Positions 37,375 to 44,780 of a DNA stretch of 64,000 bases are shown here, piece by piece. The position numbers and the translations under genes are program-made. The DNA is from Arthrobacter sp. B3I4 (GTDB lineage: Bacteria; Actinomycetota; Actinomycetes; Actinomycetales; Micrococcaceae): positions 496,001 to 560,000 of the forward strand of contig NZ_JAUSYK010000001.1 in assembly GCF_030816855.1 (NCBI RefSeq), read 5' to 3'. The first letter of the stretch is position 1. The number at the start of each line of letters is the position of its first letter. The notes under the pieces are model-generated. The model was not told where the DNA came from and searched no databases. It saw only the letters and a list, made by a program, of their open reading frames with translations.

Positions 37375-37871
37375 CCCCGCCGCGCAGTCCCGCCGTCGAT
37401 ACGGTCAGCGCTCCTGGCCTTCTGGCCGACATCCCGGGTCATGGCAGCTTCACCGTGACCGCCGAAGCAGCCGCCATGATCGGCGTCTTCGGCGGGGCCC
37501 TGCACTGCTACCAGGGCCCCGGCGGCTGCCGGCGGCAGGGACTCTACTTTTCCCGTACCGAACCAAAGAAGTATCTGGGATGCTCGCTCACGGCGGAAAC
37601 CTCGACGCCAGATGGCAGCTCCCGGGCTGGTGAGGAAGTCTGCAGGGAGGATCGCTCGGGCATCACGGTCAGTGTGAGCCACGAACTGGCTGGAAAGCTG
37701 GACGGCGCCGTGCTGGACTTCGGCCTGTACAACAAGATGCGCCGGTTCGTCTGGCTGACCCTGCCGGCAATCAAAACACCGTCCTGCACCTGCCTGCGGT
37801 CGGTAGGCACGCCGGCAGGAAAACGTTCCCCTTGTCTGGATGACCGCGGGGTCGGTCTAAGCGACCTGTGA
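37371..37871 (+). CDS. HesB/IscA-like cysteine protein coupled to the metal exporter
   Basis: This 166-residue protein looks like a diverged HesB/IscA (A-type Fe-S carrier) fold. VTAEAAAMIGVF is the first helix; GGC at 51-53 matches the family's first Cys, and C139-T-C141-x2-S matches the terminal CxC motif. Further cysteines are at 46, 71, 91 and 155. The tail after about 145 is polar. Its ATG overlaps the exporter stop (ATGA), so it is co-translated. A role as a metal chaperone or sensor for the exporter is inferred. Alternatively it is an unrelated Cys-rich protein. Confidence 0.6.
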   Translation: MTPPRSPAVDTVSAPGLLADIPGHGSFTVTAEAAAMIGVFGGALHCYQGPGGCRRQGLYFSRTEPKKYLGCSLTAETSTPDGSSRAGEEVCREDRSGITVSVSHELAGKLDGAVLDFGLYNKMRRFVWLTLPAIKTPSCTCLRSVGTPAGKRSPCLDDRGVGLSDL

Positions 37872-38006
37872 AATGGCCACTGACTTCGCCGGTCCCGGAA
37901 GTGCTTCCGAACAGGCCAGTTCCCGACCCGGCCATAGGGAGCTATTTCGGCCGGATAAGCGCAAACTGAGGGACGTCACCATCCTTTGACCGGAAGGGAC
38001 CCAGCC

Positions 38007-39038
38007 ATGAAACCGGCGCCACCCCCGAGAACGTCGAAGCAGAAATCCATCTTTACAGGGATGCTGATCTTTTTGGCGGCGTCCGCGGCCGCCTGTTCCG
38101 GGCCGCCCCCGGCGTCGGCGTTGCCGTTGACCCAGGTCCAGGACATCGCCCTGCCCGGCGCCGCGAGCAGACTGGATTACCAGGCCCTGGACACGGCGGC
38201 GAAGCGCCTGTACATCGCCCACCTCGGCGACGGCACCGTGCACGTTGTTGACCTGAACAGCGGGACGGTGGCCGGGACAGTGCGCGGCATTTCCTCGGTT
38301 CATGGCGTGACCCTTGCGGCGGACCGGCATCTTCTGCTGGCTGCAGCCTCGGGAACGGATGAGGTCGCATTGATCGATACCAACACGCTCGCCGTAGCCG
38401 CCAGGGTCCGGGCAGGCAGTACGCCCGACGGGGTCGCTTACGACCCCGTCCACGGCAAGGCCTACGTCTCCAACGAACACGATCACGCCGAAACCGTGAT
38501 CGATCTCGCCACGATGAGCGCCAAGCCACCGGTCGAGATTGGCGGCGGGGCCGGCAACAGCGTCTACGACCCGGCCAGCGGGACGGTCATGGTCAATGTC
38601 CAGGACCGCAACGAACTTGCCATTATCGACCCGGCCACGGACGTGGTCACTGACAGGATCTCGGTGAAAGACTGCGACAGCAACCACGGTCTCTATCTCG
38701 ACGGGGCCAACAAGCTCGCATTCATCGCCTGCGAGGGCAACGCGAAGCTTCTGGTCCTGGATCTGCAAACCAGAGAAGTCACCGCACGCTTCGACACCGG
38801 CGGCGGCCCGGACGTGCTCGCCTTCGACCAGGGGCTGCACCGGCTCTATGTCGCGTCGGAGTCCGGCGTCGTCAGCGTTTTCGACGAGCAAAGCCGGGCA
38901 CTGACGGTCAGGGCCTCGGGCAAACTCGCCGACCACGCCCACACCGTTGCCGTGGACCAGGGCACCCACCGGGTCTACTTCCCGCTGGAAAACATCGGCG
39001 GCAGACCAGTCCTCCGCGTCATGGAACCTGCAAAATAA
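38007..39038 (+). CDS. YncE-like beta-propeller lipoprotein
   Basis: This 343-residue secreted lipoprotein has a signal at residues 14-29 with lipobox SAAAC and lipidated Cys30. The rest is a seven-bladed YVTN/YncE-like propeller with repeated blades: KRLYIAHLGDGTVHVVDL, GKAYVSNEHDHAETVIDLA and HRLYVASESGVVSVFDEQ. Such proteins bind ligands or surfaces at the cell envelope. ATG 38007 has GGAAGGGA 7 bp upstream. It lies 135 bp after the HesB-like gene, and its role is unknown. Confidence 0.82.
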   Translation: MKPAPPPRTSKQKSIFTGMLIFLAASAAACSGPPPASALPLTQVQDIALPGAASRLDYQALDTAAKRLYIAHLGDGTVHVVDLNSGTVAGTVRGISSVHGVTLAADRHLLLAAASGTDEVALIDTNTLAVAARVRAGSTPDGVAYDPVHGKAYVSNEHDHAETVIDLATMSAKPPVEIGGGAGNSVYDPASGTVMVNVQDRNELAIIDPATDVVTDRISVKDCDSNHGLYLDGANKLAFIACEGNAKLLVLDLQTREVTARFDTGGGPDVLAFDQGLHRLYVASESGVVSVFDEQSRALTVRASGKLADHAHTVAVDQGTHRVYFPLENIGGRPVLRVMEPAK

Positions 39039-39300
39039 TCCAAAATGATGCGGACGCCCGACGGCGGGTGCCCACGAGTGTAGTTTGTCCCTGCCTGAGC
39101 GCTTTCACCGCAGAGCCGATGCCGCAGCCAAGGTCAAGCACTCGCGCCCTACGCGGGATGGGCATGTCGACGAAACGCGCGTCTACTTCTAGATCGACAT
39201 CCCGACCGGCCACGTTCCGCATTTTTGAAACGTACTTCAGCGACATGCACCGCGCTAGTCTGGCACCAACTGGGACGAAGGAGGCCTTGAACGCCTGCAA
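39019..39300 (-). pseudogene. Truncated class I methyltransferase remnant
   Basis: The 93-codon frame keeps the N-terminal part of a SAM methyltransferase (KYVSKMRNVAGRDVD, DARFVDM, and the loop RARVLDLGCGIGSAVKAL). It loses homology after LVGT and ends in unrelated sequence that overlaps the neighbouring lipoprotein gene. The other two-thirds of the domain are missing, so it is probably a decayed gene. Confidence 0.65.
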
Positions 39301-39346
39301 GCCGATCGGCTAGCGACCACTTTCCGCCGGAGGTTTAGGTGCTGAT

Positions 39347-39377
39347 CGGCCGGCAACTGATGTGTAGTTGCCGGCCG
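39347..39377. terminator. Hairpin after the pentapeptide gene
   Basis: CGGCCGGCAACT (39347-39358) pairs perfectly with AGTTGCCGGCCG (39366-39377) across a 7-nt loop. It lies 20 bp after the pentapeptide-protein stop at 39398, on the minus strand. No U-tract follows. Confidence 0.6.
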
Positions 39378-39397
39378 GCGGCCACCGTGTGTCATCT

Positions 39398-40270
39398 TCA
39401 GCTGTTGCGGGGCCAATGACTAGGACTGCTGAGATCCGGAGGCAGGCGCGTGTGGGCGTCGCCCTGGGCGGCGTTGAGTTGGGCCTGTGTCAGATAGAGG
39501 GTTCTGGAAAGATCGGCTCCTTCGAGACGGGCATCTCTGAGGTCAGCGCCGAGGAGGTCTGCGCCTGAGAGGTCGCAGTCCCGCAGGTCCGCAGCGATGA
39601 GATAGGCGCCTCGAAGGTCTGCCCCACACAGCGACCTGGACTTCATATTCTTGCCCATGAGGTCTGCTCCCGGGACAAGCGCAGCATCTAGGTGATCATC
39701 ACCAGTTGCAAGGTACGAGGACCTCACTTCTTCGCTGACGCCCATCAGTACGGACCGAACCCGGGCGTTCATGTCGCCGAGGTGAAGGGAAAGGACCTGC
39801 TGCGTTTCGGCCATCGCATTTTCGATTGTCATTCTGAGCTCGTTGACCTGGCGCGAGGTGTCCGGGTCGAAGGTCCTCCTGGTAGCTTCTGCCAGGTACC
39901 AGAGCATTTCGTGGAGTTGCCGGACGACCTTGAAGGACGTGAACATGTCTTTCGCTGTTGCCGGATCCGCTTTCCAGCTGATTCCTTGGAAGAGGTTCTG
40001 GGAGACGTTTTGGCCGGCTCCGAAGCAGTCGAAGACAGTGCATCCCCGGAAGCCTCGCGGGCGCAGGCTGTCGTGGATGGTGCAGGAGAAATCGGAGGCA
40101 AGGTTCTTGCAGGGAGTTCCTGCTGGCTTGTCGATGGCGAAGTCCGTGGTGCGGGAAAAGCCTAGTGCGGTGCAGCAGAGCGCGAAGCAGTTGGCGCAAT
40201 CAGGACGCAATGATTCCCGGTCAAGGGCAGGTGTGGAGGGCGCGGCGGAGCCGCTCGATATGAAGGGCAT
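39398..40270 (-). CDS. Cys-cluster N-terminus fused to pentapeptide repeats
   Basis: This 290-residue protein starts at ATG 40270. Residues 20-85 carry a cysteine cluster (C25, C28, C32, C33, C54, C63, C77, C82) reading CANCFALCC, like the YkgJ/UPF0153 metal- or Fe-S-binding motif. A helical linker (about 100-200) follows. Residues about 205-260 form pentapeptide repeats (A-D/N-L-x-x: GADLRGAYLIAADLRDCDL), a right-handed quadrilateral helix. Pentapeptide proteins often mimic DNA or bind membranes. This fusion is seen in actinobacteria but has no known role. Confidence 0.78.
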   Translation of the reverse strand: MPFISSGSAAPSTPALDRESLRPDCANCFALCCTALGFSRTTDFAIDKPAGTPCKNLASDFSCTIHDSLRPRGFRGCTVFDCFGAGQNVSQNLFQGISWKADPATAKDMFTSFKVVRQLHEMLWYLAEATRRTFDPDTSRQVNELRMTIENAMAETQQVLSLHLGDMNARVRSVLMGVSEEVRSSYLATGDDHLDAALVPGADLMGKNMKSRSLCGADLRGAYLIAADLRDCDLSGADLLGADLRDARLEGADLSRTLYLTQAQLNAAQGDAHTRLPPDLSSPSHWPRNS

Positions 40271-40522
40271 GTGATCTTCTCTGGATGAGTTCGGTGACGG
40301 GCCGGGTGCCGGGGGAACTCGCGAGGGAGTCCCCTTCGAGGGCACACGGAATCACCGCTTCCAAGGGAAGCAAACGGGAACCGCTGCATCGACTCTGGGT
40401 CACAGAGAAAGTAAGAATGTCACTGCGGTTAAACGTAGCACCACGTCCTACCCGCCCGTAAGCCGGTCGTCGAGCGCGCAGCCAGGCATGGACGCAAAAA
40501 CATTGCGTCCCTTGACTGTTAT

Positions 40523-40834
40523 TTAGAACCACAGCCGGAGACGGAAGCGAAATCTATCTCCCAGAACTTTTTCGAGCTGGTCTCGGAGGCGAACTCCTTC
40601 CAGGTCAAAGTGTTTGCGGCGTTCCTCACTCCCAAACATCCCTGTCTCTTCATTCGCGTGTTCGTTGAAGAATTTCGCCCACGCCACAAGATCCTCGTAC
40701 AGAGCCTCTGGAAGTTCGCTCTTCCAATCAGGCACATCTTCTAGCGCCCAAAATATGGTGGACATCGGCCAGGTGTAGCCGTAATCGACGTCGACAAGGA
40801 TCTCGGGTCGAGCATCTTGTGAAGGCGCAGGCAC
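40523..40834 (-). CDS. Hypothetical protein
   Basis: A 103-residue protein from GTG 40834. The middle is acidic and aromatic-rich (YGYTWPMSTIFWALEDVPDW, LYEDLVAWAKFFNEHAN) and it ends FRFRLRLWF. No family is recognised. The start is uncertain; an in-frame ATG (MSTIFWALED) lies about 23 codons in. Confidence 0.55.
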   Translation of the reverse strand: MPAPSQDARPEILVDVDYGYTWPMSTIFWALEDVPDWKSELPEALYEDLVAWAKFFNEHANEETGMFGSEERRKHFDLEGVRLRDQLEKVLGDRFRFRLRLWF

Positions 40835-40920
40835 AGTACGACAGTATCCTCAGCAGCCGGGGCTGGTCGAGGGGTATGAGCTGGTGGCGATGCTTCCTGG
40901 GCCGAATATCGCGGGTCCTG

Positions 40921-41346
40921 TCACTGGATGCAAAATTCGTTCCCTTCCGGGTCGAGCATTGTAATGTGCCAGCCGTCGTAGCCGTCGAACACCGTGGCGC
41001 GCGTGGCTCCGGCATCCACGCAGCGATCGGCGTGCGCAAGGGCCAAGCGGCGTCCGTCCTCCTTCGACTCGGCGCTCTCGCTGACATTGATGTCCAGATG
41101 TACGCGGTTCTTCGCCGTTTTTCCTTCGGGAACCGGCTGGAAGAATAGGCGGGGACTTTTACCGCCCGGGTCAATGACGGCGCCACGCCAAAGCTCCTCC
41201 GGGATGCCTTGATTCGTGGCAAATTCCGCCCAGCTCGAAGATCCCTCGGGCGGTTCCTGGAGGCTGTAGCTGAGGGCCACCGCCCAAAACCGGGTCATCG
41301 TGTCGATGTCGTGGCAGTCGAAGGTCACTTGGAATGGATAGGACAT
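40921..41346 (-). CDS. VOC family protein (glyoxalase-like)
   Basis: This 141-residue protein is a vicinal-oxygen-chelate fold of the actinobacterial glyoxalase-like family. It begins FQVTFDCHDIDTMTRFWAVA, has NRVHLDINVSE as the central strand and ends WHITMLDPEGNEFCI. Family members act as metal-dependent isomerases, dioxygenases or antibiotic-binding proteins. Ligand residues are plausible at His12, His72 and the Glu near 137. It is a lone gene. Confidence 0.85.
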   Translation of the reverse strand: MSYPFQVTFDCHDIDTMTRFWAVALSYSLQEPPEGSSSWAEFATNQGIPEELWRGAVIDPGGKSPRLFFQPVPEGKTAKNRVHLDINVSESAESKEDGRRLALAHADRCVDAGATRATVFDGYDGWHITMLDPEGNEFCIQ

Positions 41347-41457
41347 GGGGCCGCCTTCCGCTTCGGATGCAACAACTATGCCATCGGCCTGCGGCCGTAT
41401 GTCGGTGGCAGCGACTCCCCTAACTGACTGCTTTAGTGTCCAGCCCTCAGCCGGGCT

Positions 41458-41500
41458 GCCTCGAAACCCTAGGGTTTCGAGGCGCGGAGGTTTCGAGACA
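41458..41500. repeat. 26-bp perfect palindrome and GGTTTCGAGACA repeat
   Basis: 41458-41483 is a perfect 26-bp palindrome centred on CCCTAGGG with TCGAAA/TTTCGA arms. GGTTTCGAGACA follows at 41489-41500. The inverted complement TGTCTCGAAACC occurs at 46589-46600 and an 11/12 match at 46705-46716. Together these may mark ends of a mobile or recombined segment. Confidence 0.5.
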
Positions 41501-41568
41501 CGTTGCGACGGGCTACGCCCGCTTCGGGCGCCCGTGAGGGGATCCCTTATCGGGCGGCATATCGACCG

Positions 41569-41937
41569 TCAGGAGCAGATGTTGAGAAAGCCTGTGGCAC
41601 CGGGACGAGCAAGGAAGGTGACGATGTGGCCATTGTCGTCCCGGAATACAGCCTTTGTACCGGACACGATCACGGCGCCGTCCTGATAGGGGTTTCCCCA
41701 TCCCGGAGGTGGATTGCCCTGACCGTCGTCCAATGGTGTTTCGGCAACGAAGAATGTGTCCTCCACGCGCAATTCCTTGATTCCGCAGTGGGTATAGAGC
41801 CGGCTTGGCATGCCCGAAGCAGCGGGGCTCGGTGTTTCCGGGGACGCTTTGGTCATCGGCGTGCCAGGACCTGCGCACGCACACAGGACCGCCGACAGGG
41901 CAAGGGCCAATGATGAGAGTCTGACTTTTTCGGCCAC
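41569..41937 (-). CDS. Small putative lipoprotein
   Basis: This 122-residue protein starts at GTG 41937 with a signal peptide (LSSLALALSAVL) and a lipobox around Cys21 (VLCAC). The mature part contains YTHCGIKELRVEDTFF and ends FLNICS. It lacks a named domain but is typical of small actinobacterial lipoproteins. The frame is open upstream for about 90 codons without homology. Confidence 0.65.
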   Translation of the reverse strand: MAEKVRLSSLALALSAVLCACAGPGTPMTKASPETPSPAASGMPSRLYTHCGIKELRVEDTFFVAETPLDDGQGNPPPGWGNPYQDGAVIVSGTKAVFRDDNGHIVTFLARPGATGFLNICS

Positions 41938-42347
41938 GCGACCGCCCCAATTCCCGATCAGACTCAAAGAGTATGCCGTGGGAAAGAGCGCGACAATGCT
42001 AGGGCTGGTCACGTTTTTCTCACGGCGCCCGCTACTGGATCCTCTATCGGGCGGTCCCCGCCGTATCTGGTGCCGACCGTTAGGGTCGCCTCCTGTCTCT
42101 CGGTATGCGGGGAGGCGTAAGTGGTTCAGGTACCCGTGTTGCCCTTCCCCTTCCGATCGAAAGGGAATCGATCGGAAGGGTGCCCGGCCGGGCCGAATGC
42201 GGCGACCCATTCCGATTCAAGCCGCTTTGAGTCTCCTGACTGGCCGGGACCACTTACTTGTGAAAGGGCGCGTCCAGCGAGAGGCTGGCGGTCTGGCCCG
42301 GCAGAAGAGCATGGTGTTCAGGGCAAGCGTCCCAGCCCTACATATAT
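41938..42347. other. 410-bp gap with a long hairpin
   Basis: No supported gene. At 42148-42180 CCCTTCCGATCGA pairs perfectly with TCGATCGGAAGGG over 13 bp around a 7-nt loop, with no U-tract. It could terminate or process transcripts of the SRPBCC operon. Confidence 0.55.
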
Positions 42348-42797
42348 TTACTCCCCGGTCCGGGCCAACGTTTCCGTCAGCTTCTTGAGTATCTGTCCGC
42401 GCCAGCCGCCGCCCATGATGCGGTGGGCGATTACATGGCTCGGCTCCTCCGGGTCGAATCCTTCGTGGACGAGGAAAAGTCGGGTGCCTGACCCCTCGGG
42501 GACCAGCGTCCACGTCACCGTGCTGTTCAGGTCGTTGCCCGCTTCTGCGTCGCGCCAGGAGATCCGAAGGAGCCGTTCGGGGTCAATTTCGAGGACTTCA
42601 CTGGCGACACGGCCGCTGAAGCCTACGGCCGGGACAGGAGTTCCGCGCATGGCGTAGCGGTGCCCGACGACGGGTTCAAAGTCGTTTTCCATCAGCCAGG
42701 CCGCGATCAGGGCCGGCTCGGTGAGTGCCCGCCACACCTTTGCGGGCGGGTGGGGGAGAAATTCGTCGAGCTCTATGGCGGTCAACGTTGCTGACAT
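42348..42797 (-). CDS. SRPBCC domain protein (AHSA1-like)
   Basis: This 149-residue START/SRPBCC-fold protein begins MSATLTAIELDEFLPHPPAK and contains VWRALTEPALIAAWLM, DPERLLRISWRDAE and TRLFLVHEGFD. The AHSA1 branch binds hydrophobic ligands or acts with partner regulators. ATG 42797 lies in the TGATG overlap with the ArsR stop codon, so the two are translated together. ArsR-SRPBCC pairs are common and may respond to toxic or hydrophobic compounds. Confidence 0.85.
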   Translation of the reverse strand: MSATLTAIELDEFLPHPPAKVWRALTEPALIAAWLMENDFEPVVGHRYAMRGTPVPAVGFSGRVASEVLEIDPERLLRISWRDAEAGNDLNSTVTWTLVPEGSGTRLFLVHEGFDPEEPSHVIAHRIMGGGWRGQILKKLTETLARTGE

Positions 42798-43135
42798 CAG
42801 GTGTCCTTCAGGTTCTCGAGGGTATGGTTCAGGTCTTTGAGGCGTGCGCGCCAGAATTTCTCGAACGGCGACAGCCATGAGGCAACGTCGGCCAGAGGCT
42901 CGGGTGTCAGTAAATATCGGATTGTCCGTCCCCTCCGCTCCTCGGAGACGAGGTTCCGGTCCAGCAGCACCTTCAGATGCTCGGAGACACTGGGTCGGGC
43001 CATGTCATATCGTTCAGCAATCTCGCCAGCGGTCCGCGGCCCCTCCAGGAGAAGCATGAGAATGTCCCTCCTGGTGGGGTTGGCCAACGCTCCGAAGAGA
43101 AGGTCGGCGGGAGAATCTTTCGTTCTGACGGGCAC
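42797..43135 (-). CDS. ArsR family winged-helix regulator
   Basis: This 112-residue regulator has the helix-turn-helix at about residues 33-60 (GEIAERYDMARPSVSEHLK) and a wing ending GRTIRYLLTPE. It has no evident metal ligands, in line with ArsR members that pair with SRPBCC proteins. The start is GTG 43135. It is followed by the SRPBCC gene with a TGATG overlap. A palindrome at 43150-43165 lies 14 bp upstream. Confidence 0.85.
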   Translation of the reverse strand: MPVRTKDSPADLLFGALANPTRRDILMLLLEGPRTAGEIAERYDMARPSVSEHLKVLLDRNLVSEERRGRTIRYLLTPEPLADVASWLSPFEKFWRARLKDLNHTLENLKDT

Positions 43136-43576
43136 AAACTCAACAATAGGTAGGATATTTCCTACGGGTCAAGTTCCTGACTGCCTTAAGAATCCCCTGG
43201 GAGGCGTTACTCATTCAGATCAGCGACCCCAAATCAGACCCGCAACGATCGGTACTCCAACCGCCCGCAGTAGTGCGGAAGCCCAGCAGCGCTTCGACAG
43301 AAAGGCATGCGGGACGCCGATGCCGTCCCACATGCCGGGTATCGCCGATGTCTTGAAAAGACGCCTCAACACGATTCATCTCAGCATCGGTCCAGCCCGG
43401 ACTTTTGGAGTCAAAGAGGCCTATTGAGGCAGTTGAGTTACTGTCACCTTCCGAAAACGATTGCACGGCATGTCCAAAGTCGTCTGCACGGCCGTGTCAG
43501 TCCGTAAGAAGGGTCCCCTCAGCGGGCGCCTTGTGGGTGGGGAGTTCGGAGCGGTGGGATCGGTTTTCGCGGATGC
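43136..43576. other. 441-bp gap upstream of the ArsR gene
   Basis: Apart from the operator at 43150-43165, I see no supported gene. The minus-strand frame at 43215-43466 (83 codons) has no recognisable homology. Confidence 0.5.
43150..43165. promoter_or_regulatory. GTAGGA-TATT-TCCTAC dyad, candidate ArsR operator
   Basis: Perfect 6-bp arms with a 4-bp spacer lie 14 bp upstream of the ArsR GTG. The position and symmetry suit autorepression by the ArsR protein. Confidence 0.55.
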
Positions 43577-44239
43577 TCACGCTCTTTTTGCTGGTGCGAG
43601 CCGGATCAGCTTCGCGAGTTCGTAGGCCGTGTGGCGGTCATCTTCGTTGGCGACGAAGACCCGACCGATCAGGAGGGCGGCGTGGTGGGGAACGTCGATC
43701 CTGGTCATGCCGCGTGGCGTCTCCCCGTGCCATTTGGGTTCGCAGAGGAGGAAGTCGCCGACAGCGGTTCCAGTGGTGCGTTTGCCCACGTAGGCAAAGT
43801 TGACGCCGCTGACCGGGTCGGTGAACTGCACGCTGTAATAGCGCTGTTCCATCTCGGGCACGTGCAGCACTTGTGGTCCGGCGTTGACATCCAACCAGCC
43901 GCCAAAGTACAGGGCGTCATCGGTGCCGGTCGCGATGACATCGCCGGACAACGCGGACTGGGACGGGCTCTCTGGCACGGCATAAATCGTGTTCACAGGG
44001 ATCGGTCCTCCACCCAGCCCGCGTCGGACAAATATTCGTTTGAAGCCGCTCACTGTGATCCGTGGCCAGAAGTAGAAGAAGACGAACGTACCGATCACCC
44101 ACACGGCCACAGCTGTCGCTATCAGCAGAATGATCGAGCCCAGACCGCCGACCGCAATTCGCCTATAGGTGACCCACGCGAAGATTGCCAGGATGGCGAT
44201 CGTCACCGGGGTGGCGTATTTCAGGATCAGGCGATTCAT
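43577..44239 (-). CDS. DUF1254 domain-containing protein
   Basis: This 220-residue protein has two N-terminal membrane helices (about residues 8-28 and 32-58) and an extracytoplasmic domain with DUF1254 features: DALYFGGWLDVNAGPQVLHV, RYYSVQFTDPVSGVNFAYVG and PHHAALLIGRVFV. DUF1254/DUF1214 proteins are paired envelope proteins of unknown biochemistry. Its start overlaps the truncated DUF1214 gene's stop by 4 bp, which implies they were one operon. Confidence 0.83.
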   Translation of the reverse strand: MNRLILKYATPVTIAILAIFAWVTYRRIAVGGLGSIILLIATAVAVWVIGTFVFFYFWPRITVSGFKRIFVRRGLGGGPIPVNTIYAVPESPSQSALSGDVIATGTDDALYFGGWLDVNAGPQVLHVPEMEQRYYSVQFTDPVSGVNFAYVGKRTTGTAVGDFLLCEPKWHGETPRGMTRIDVPHHAALLIGRVFVANEDDRHTAYELAKLIRLAPAKRA

Positions 44240-44704
44240 GACTGCACCTGTACGACCGGCGGAACCTCGTACCGGCCGTCTACGATGGCCGCTCCGGGTA
44301 GATAGGCGCGGAGCACGAGCTTGAACCGGCCGGGCGGTGTCGCTACCCAGTTCTGCGCCGCACCAGATGGCTGAGTCCGTTGGAGCAGAATGTCGACTGA
44401 GCCGTCGTCGTTCGTCACGAGACCAGAGTGGTCGTTCACGCTTGCCCGCCCGGTTGGGGCGTTGGCCATATAGCCGACTGTGTCCGTCGCGGTAATCGAC
44501 CAGAAGGCATCATTCGGTGGAAGCTGACCCACCGAGAAATGAAGGCGATACACATGCTCCCCATTGAGACGCTTCCCCGCCGCATCCCGGGTCGCTGTCC
44601 AGTAGGAGGCCTCCTCAAAAACGTTGACAACCGGGAGCGCCTTCTGCAGGGCCGCACGAACCAGCAGTCCGTTGCCTGGATGGCCAGCTTTGCGAATCGG
44701 CGGT
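44236..44704 (-). pseudogene. DUF1214 gene truncated at its 5' end by IS30
   Basis: Frame-consistent coding continues upstream from the stop at 44236 to 44704, immediately next to the IS left end. It contains PGNGLLVRAALQ, NVFEEASYWTAT, HFSVGQLPPNDAFWS and GLVTNDDGSVDILLQ, all DUF1214. The N-terminal part is missing; no matching remnant was found beyond the right IS end. Internal GTG 44553 could still start a short product. Confidence 0.78.
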
Positions 44705-44747
44705 TTCTGGGGGTCGACGCAACAGATGCGTGATTTTCGGGTCGTTT

Positions 44748-44780
44748 CCCGGTGCTTTGAGGCTATCGCAAAGCACCGGG
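44748..44780. terminator. Hairpin at the end of the IS30 transposase gene
   Basis: CCCGGTGCTTTG (44748-44759) pairs perfectly with CAAAGCACCGGG (44769-44780) with a 9-nt loop that includes the transposase stop codon. It may insulate the element from outside transcription. Confidence 0.6.
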
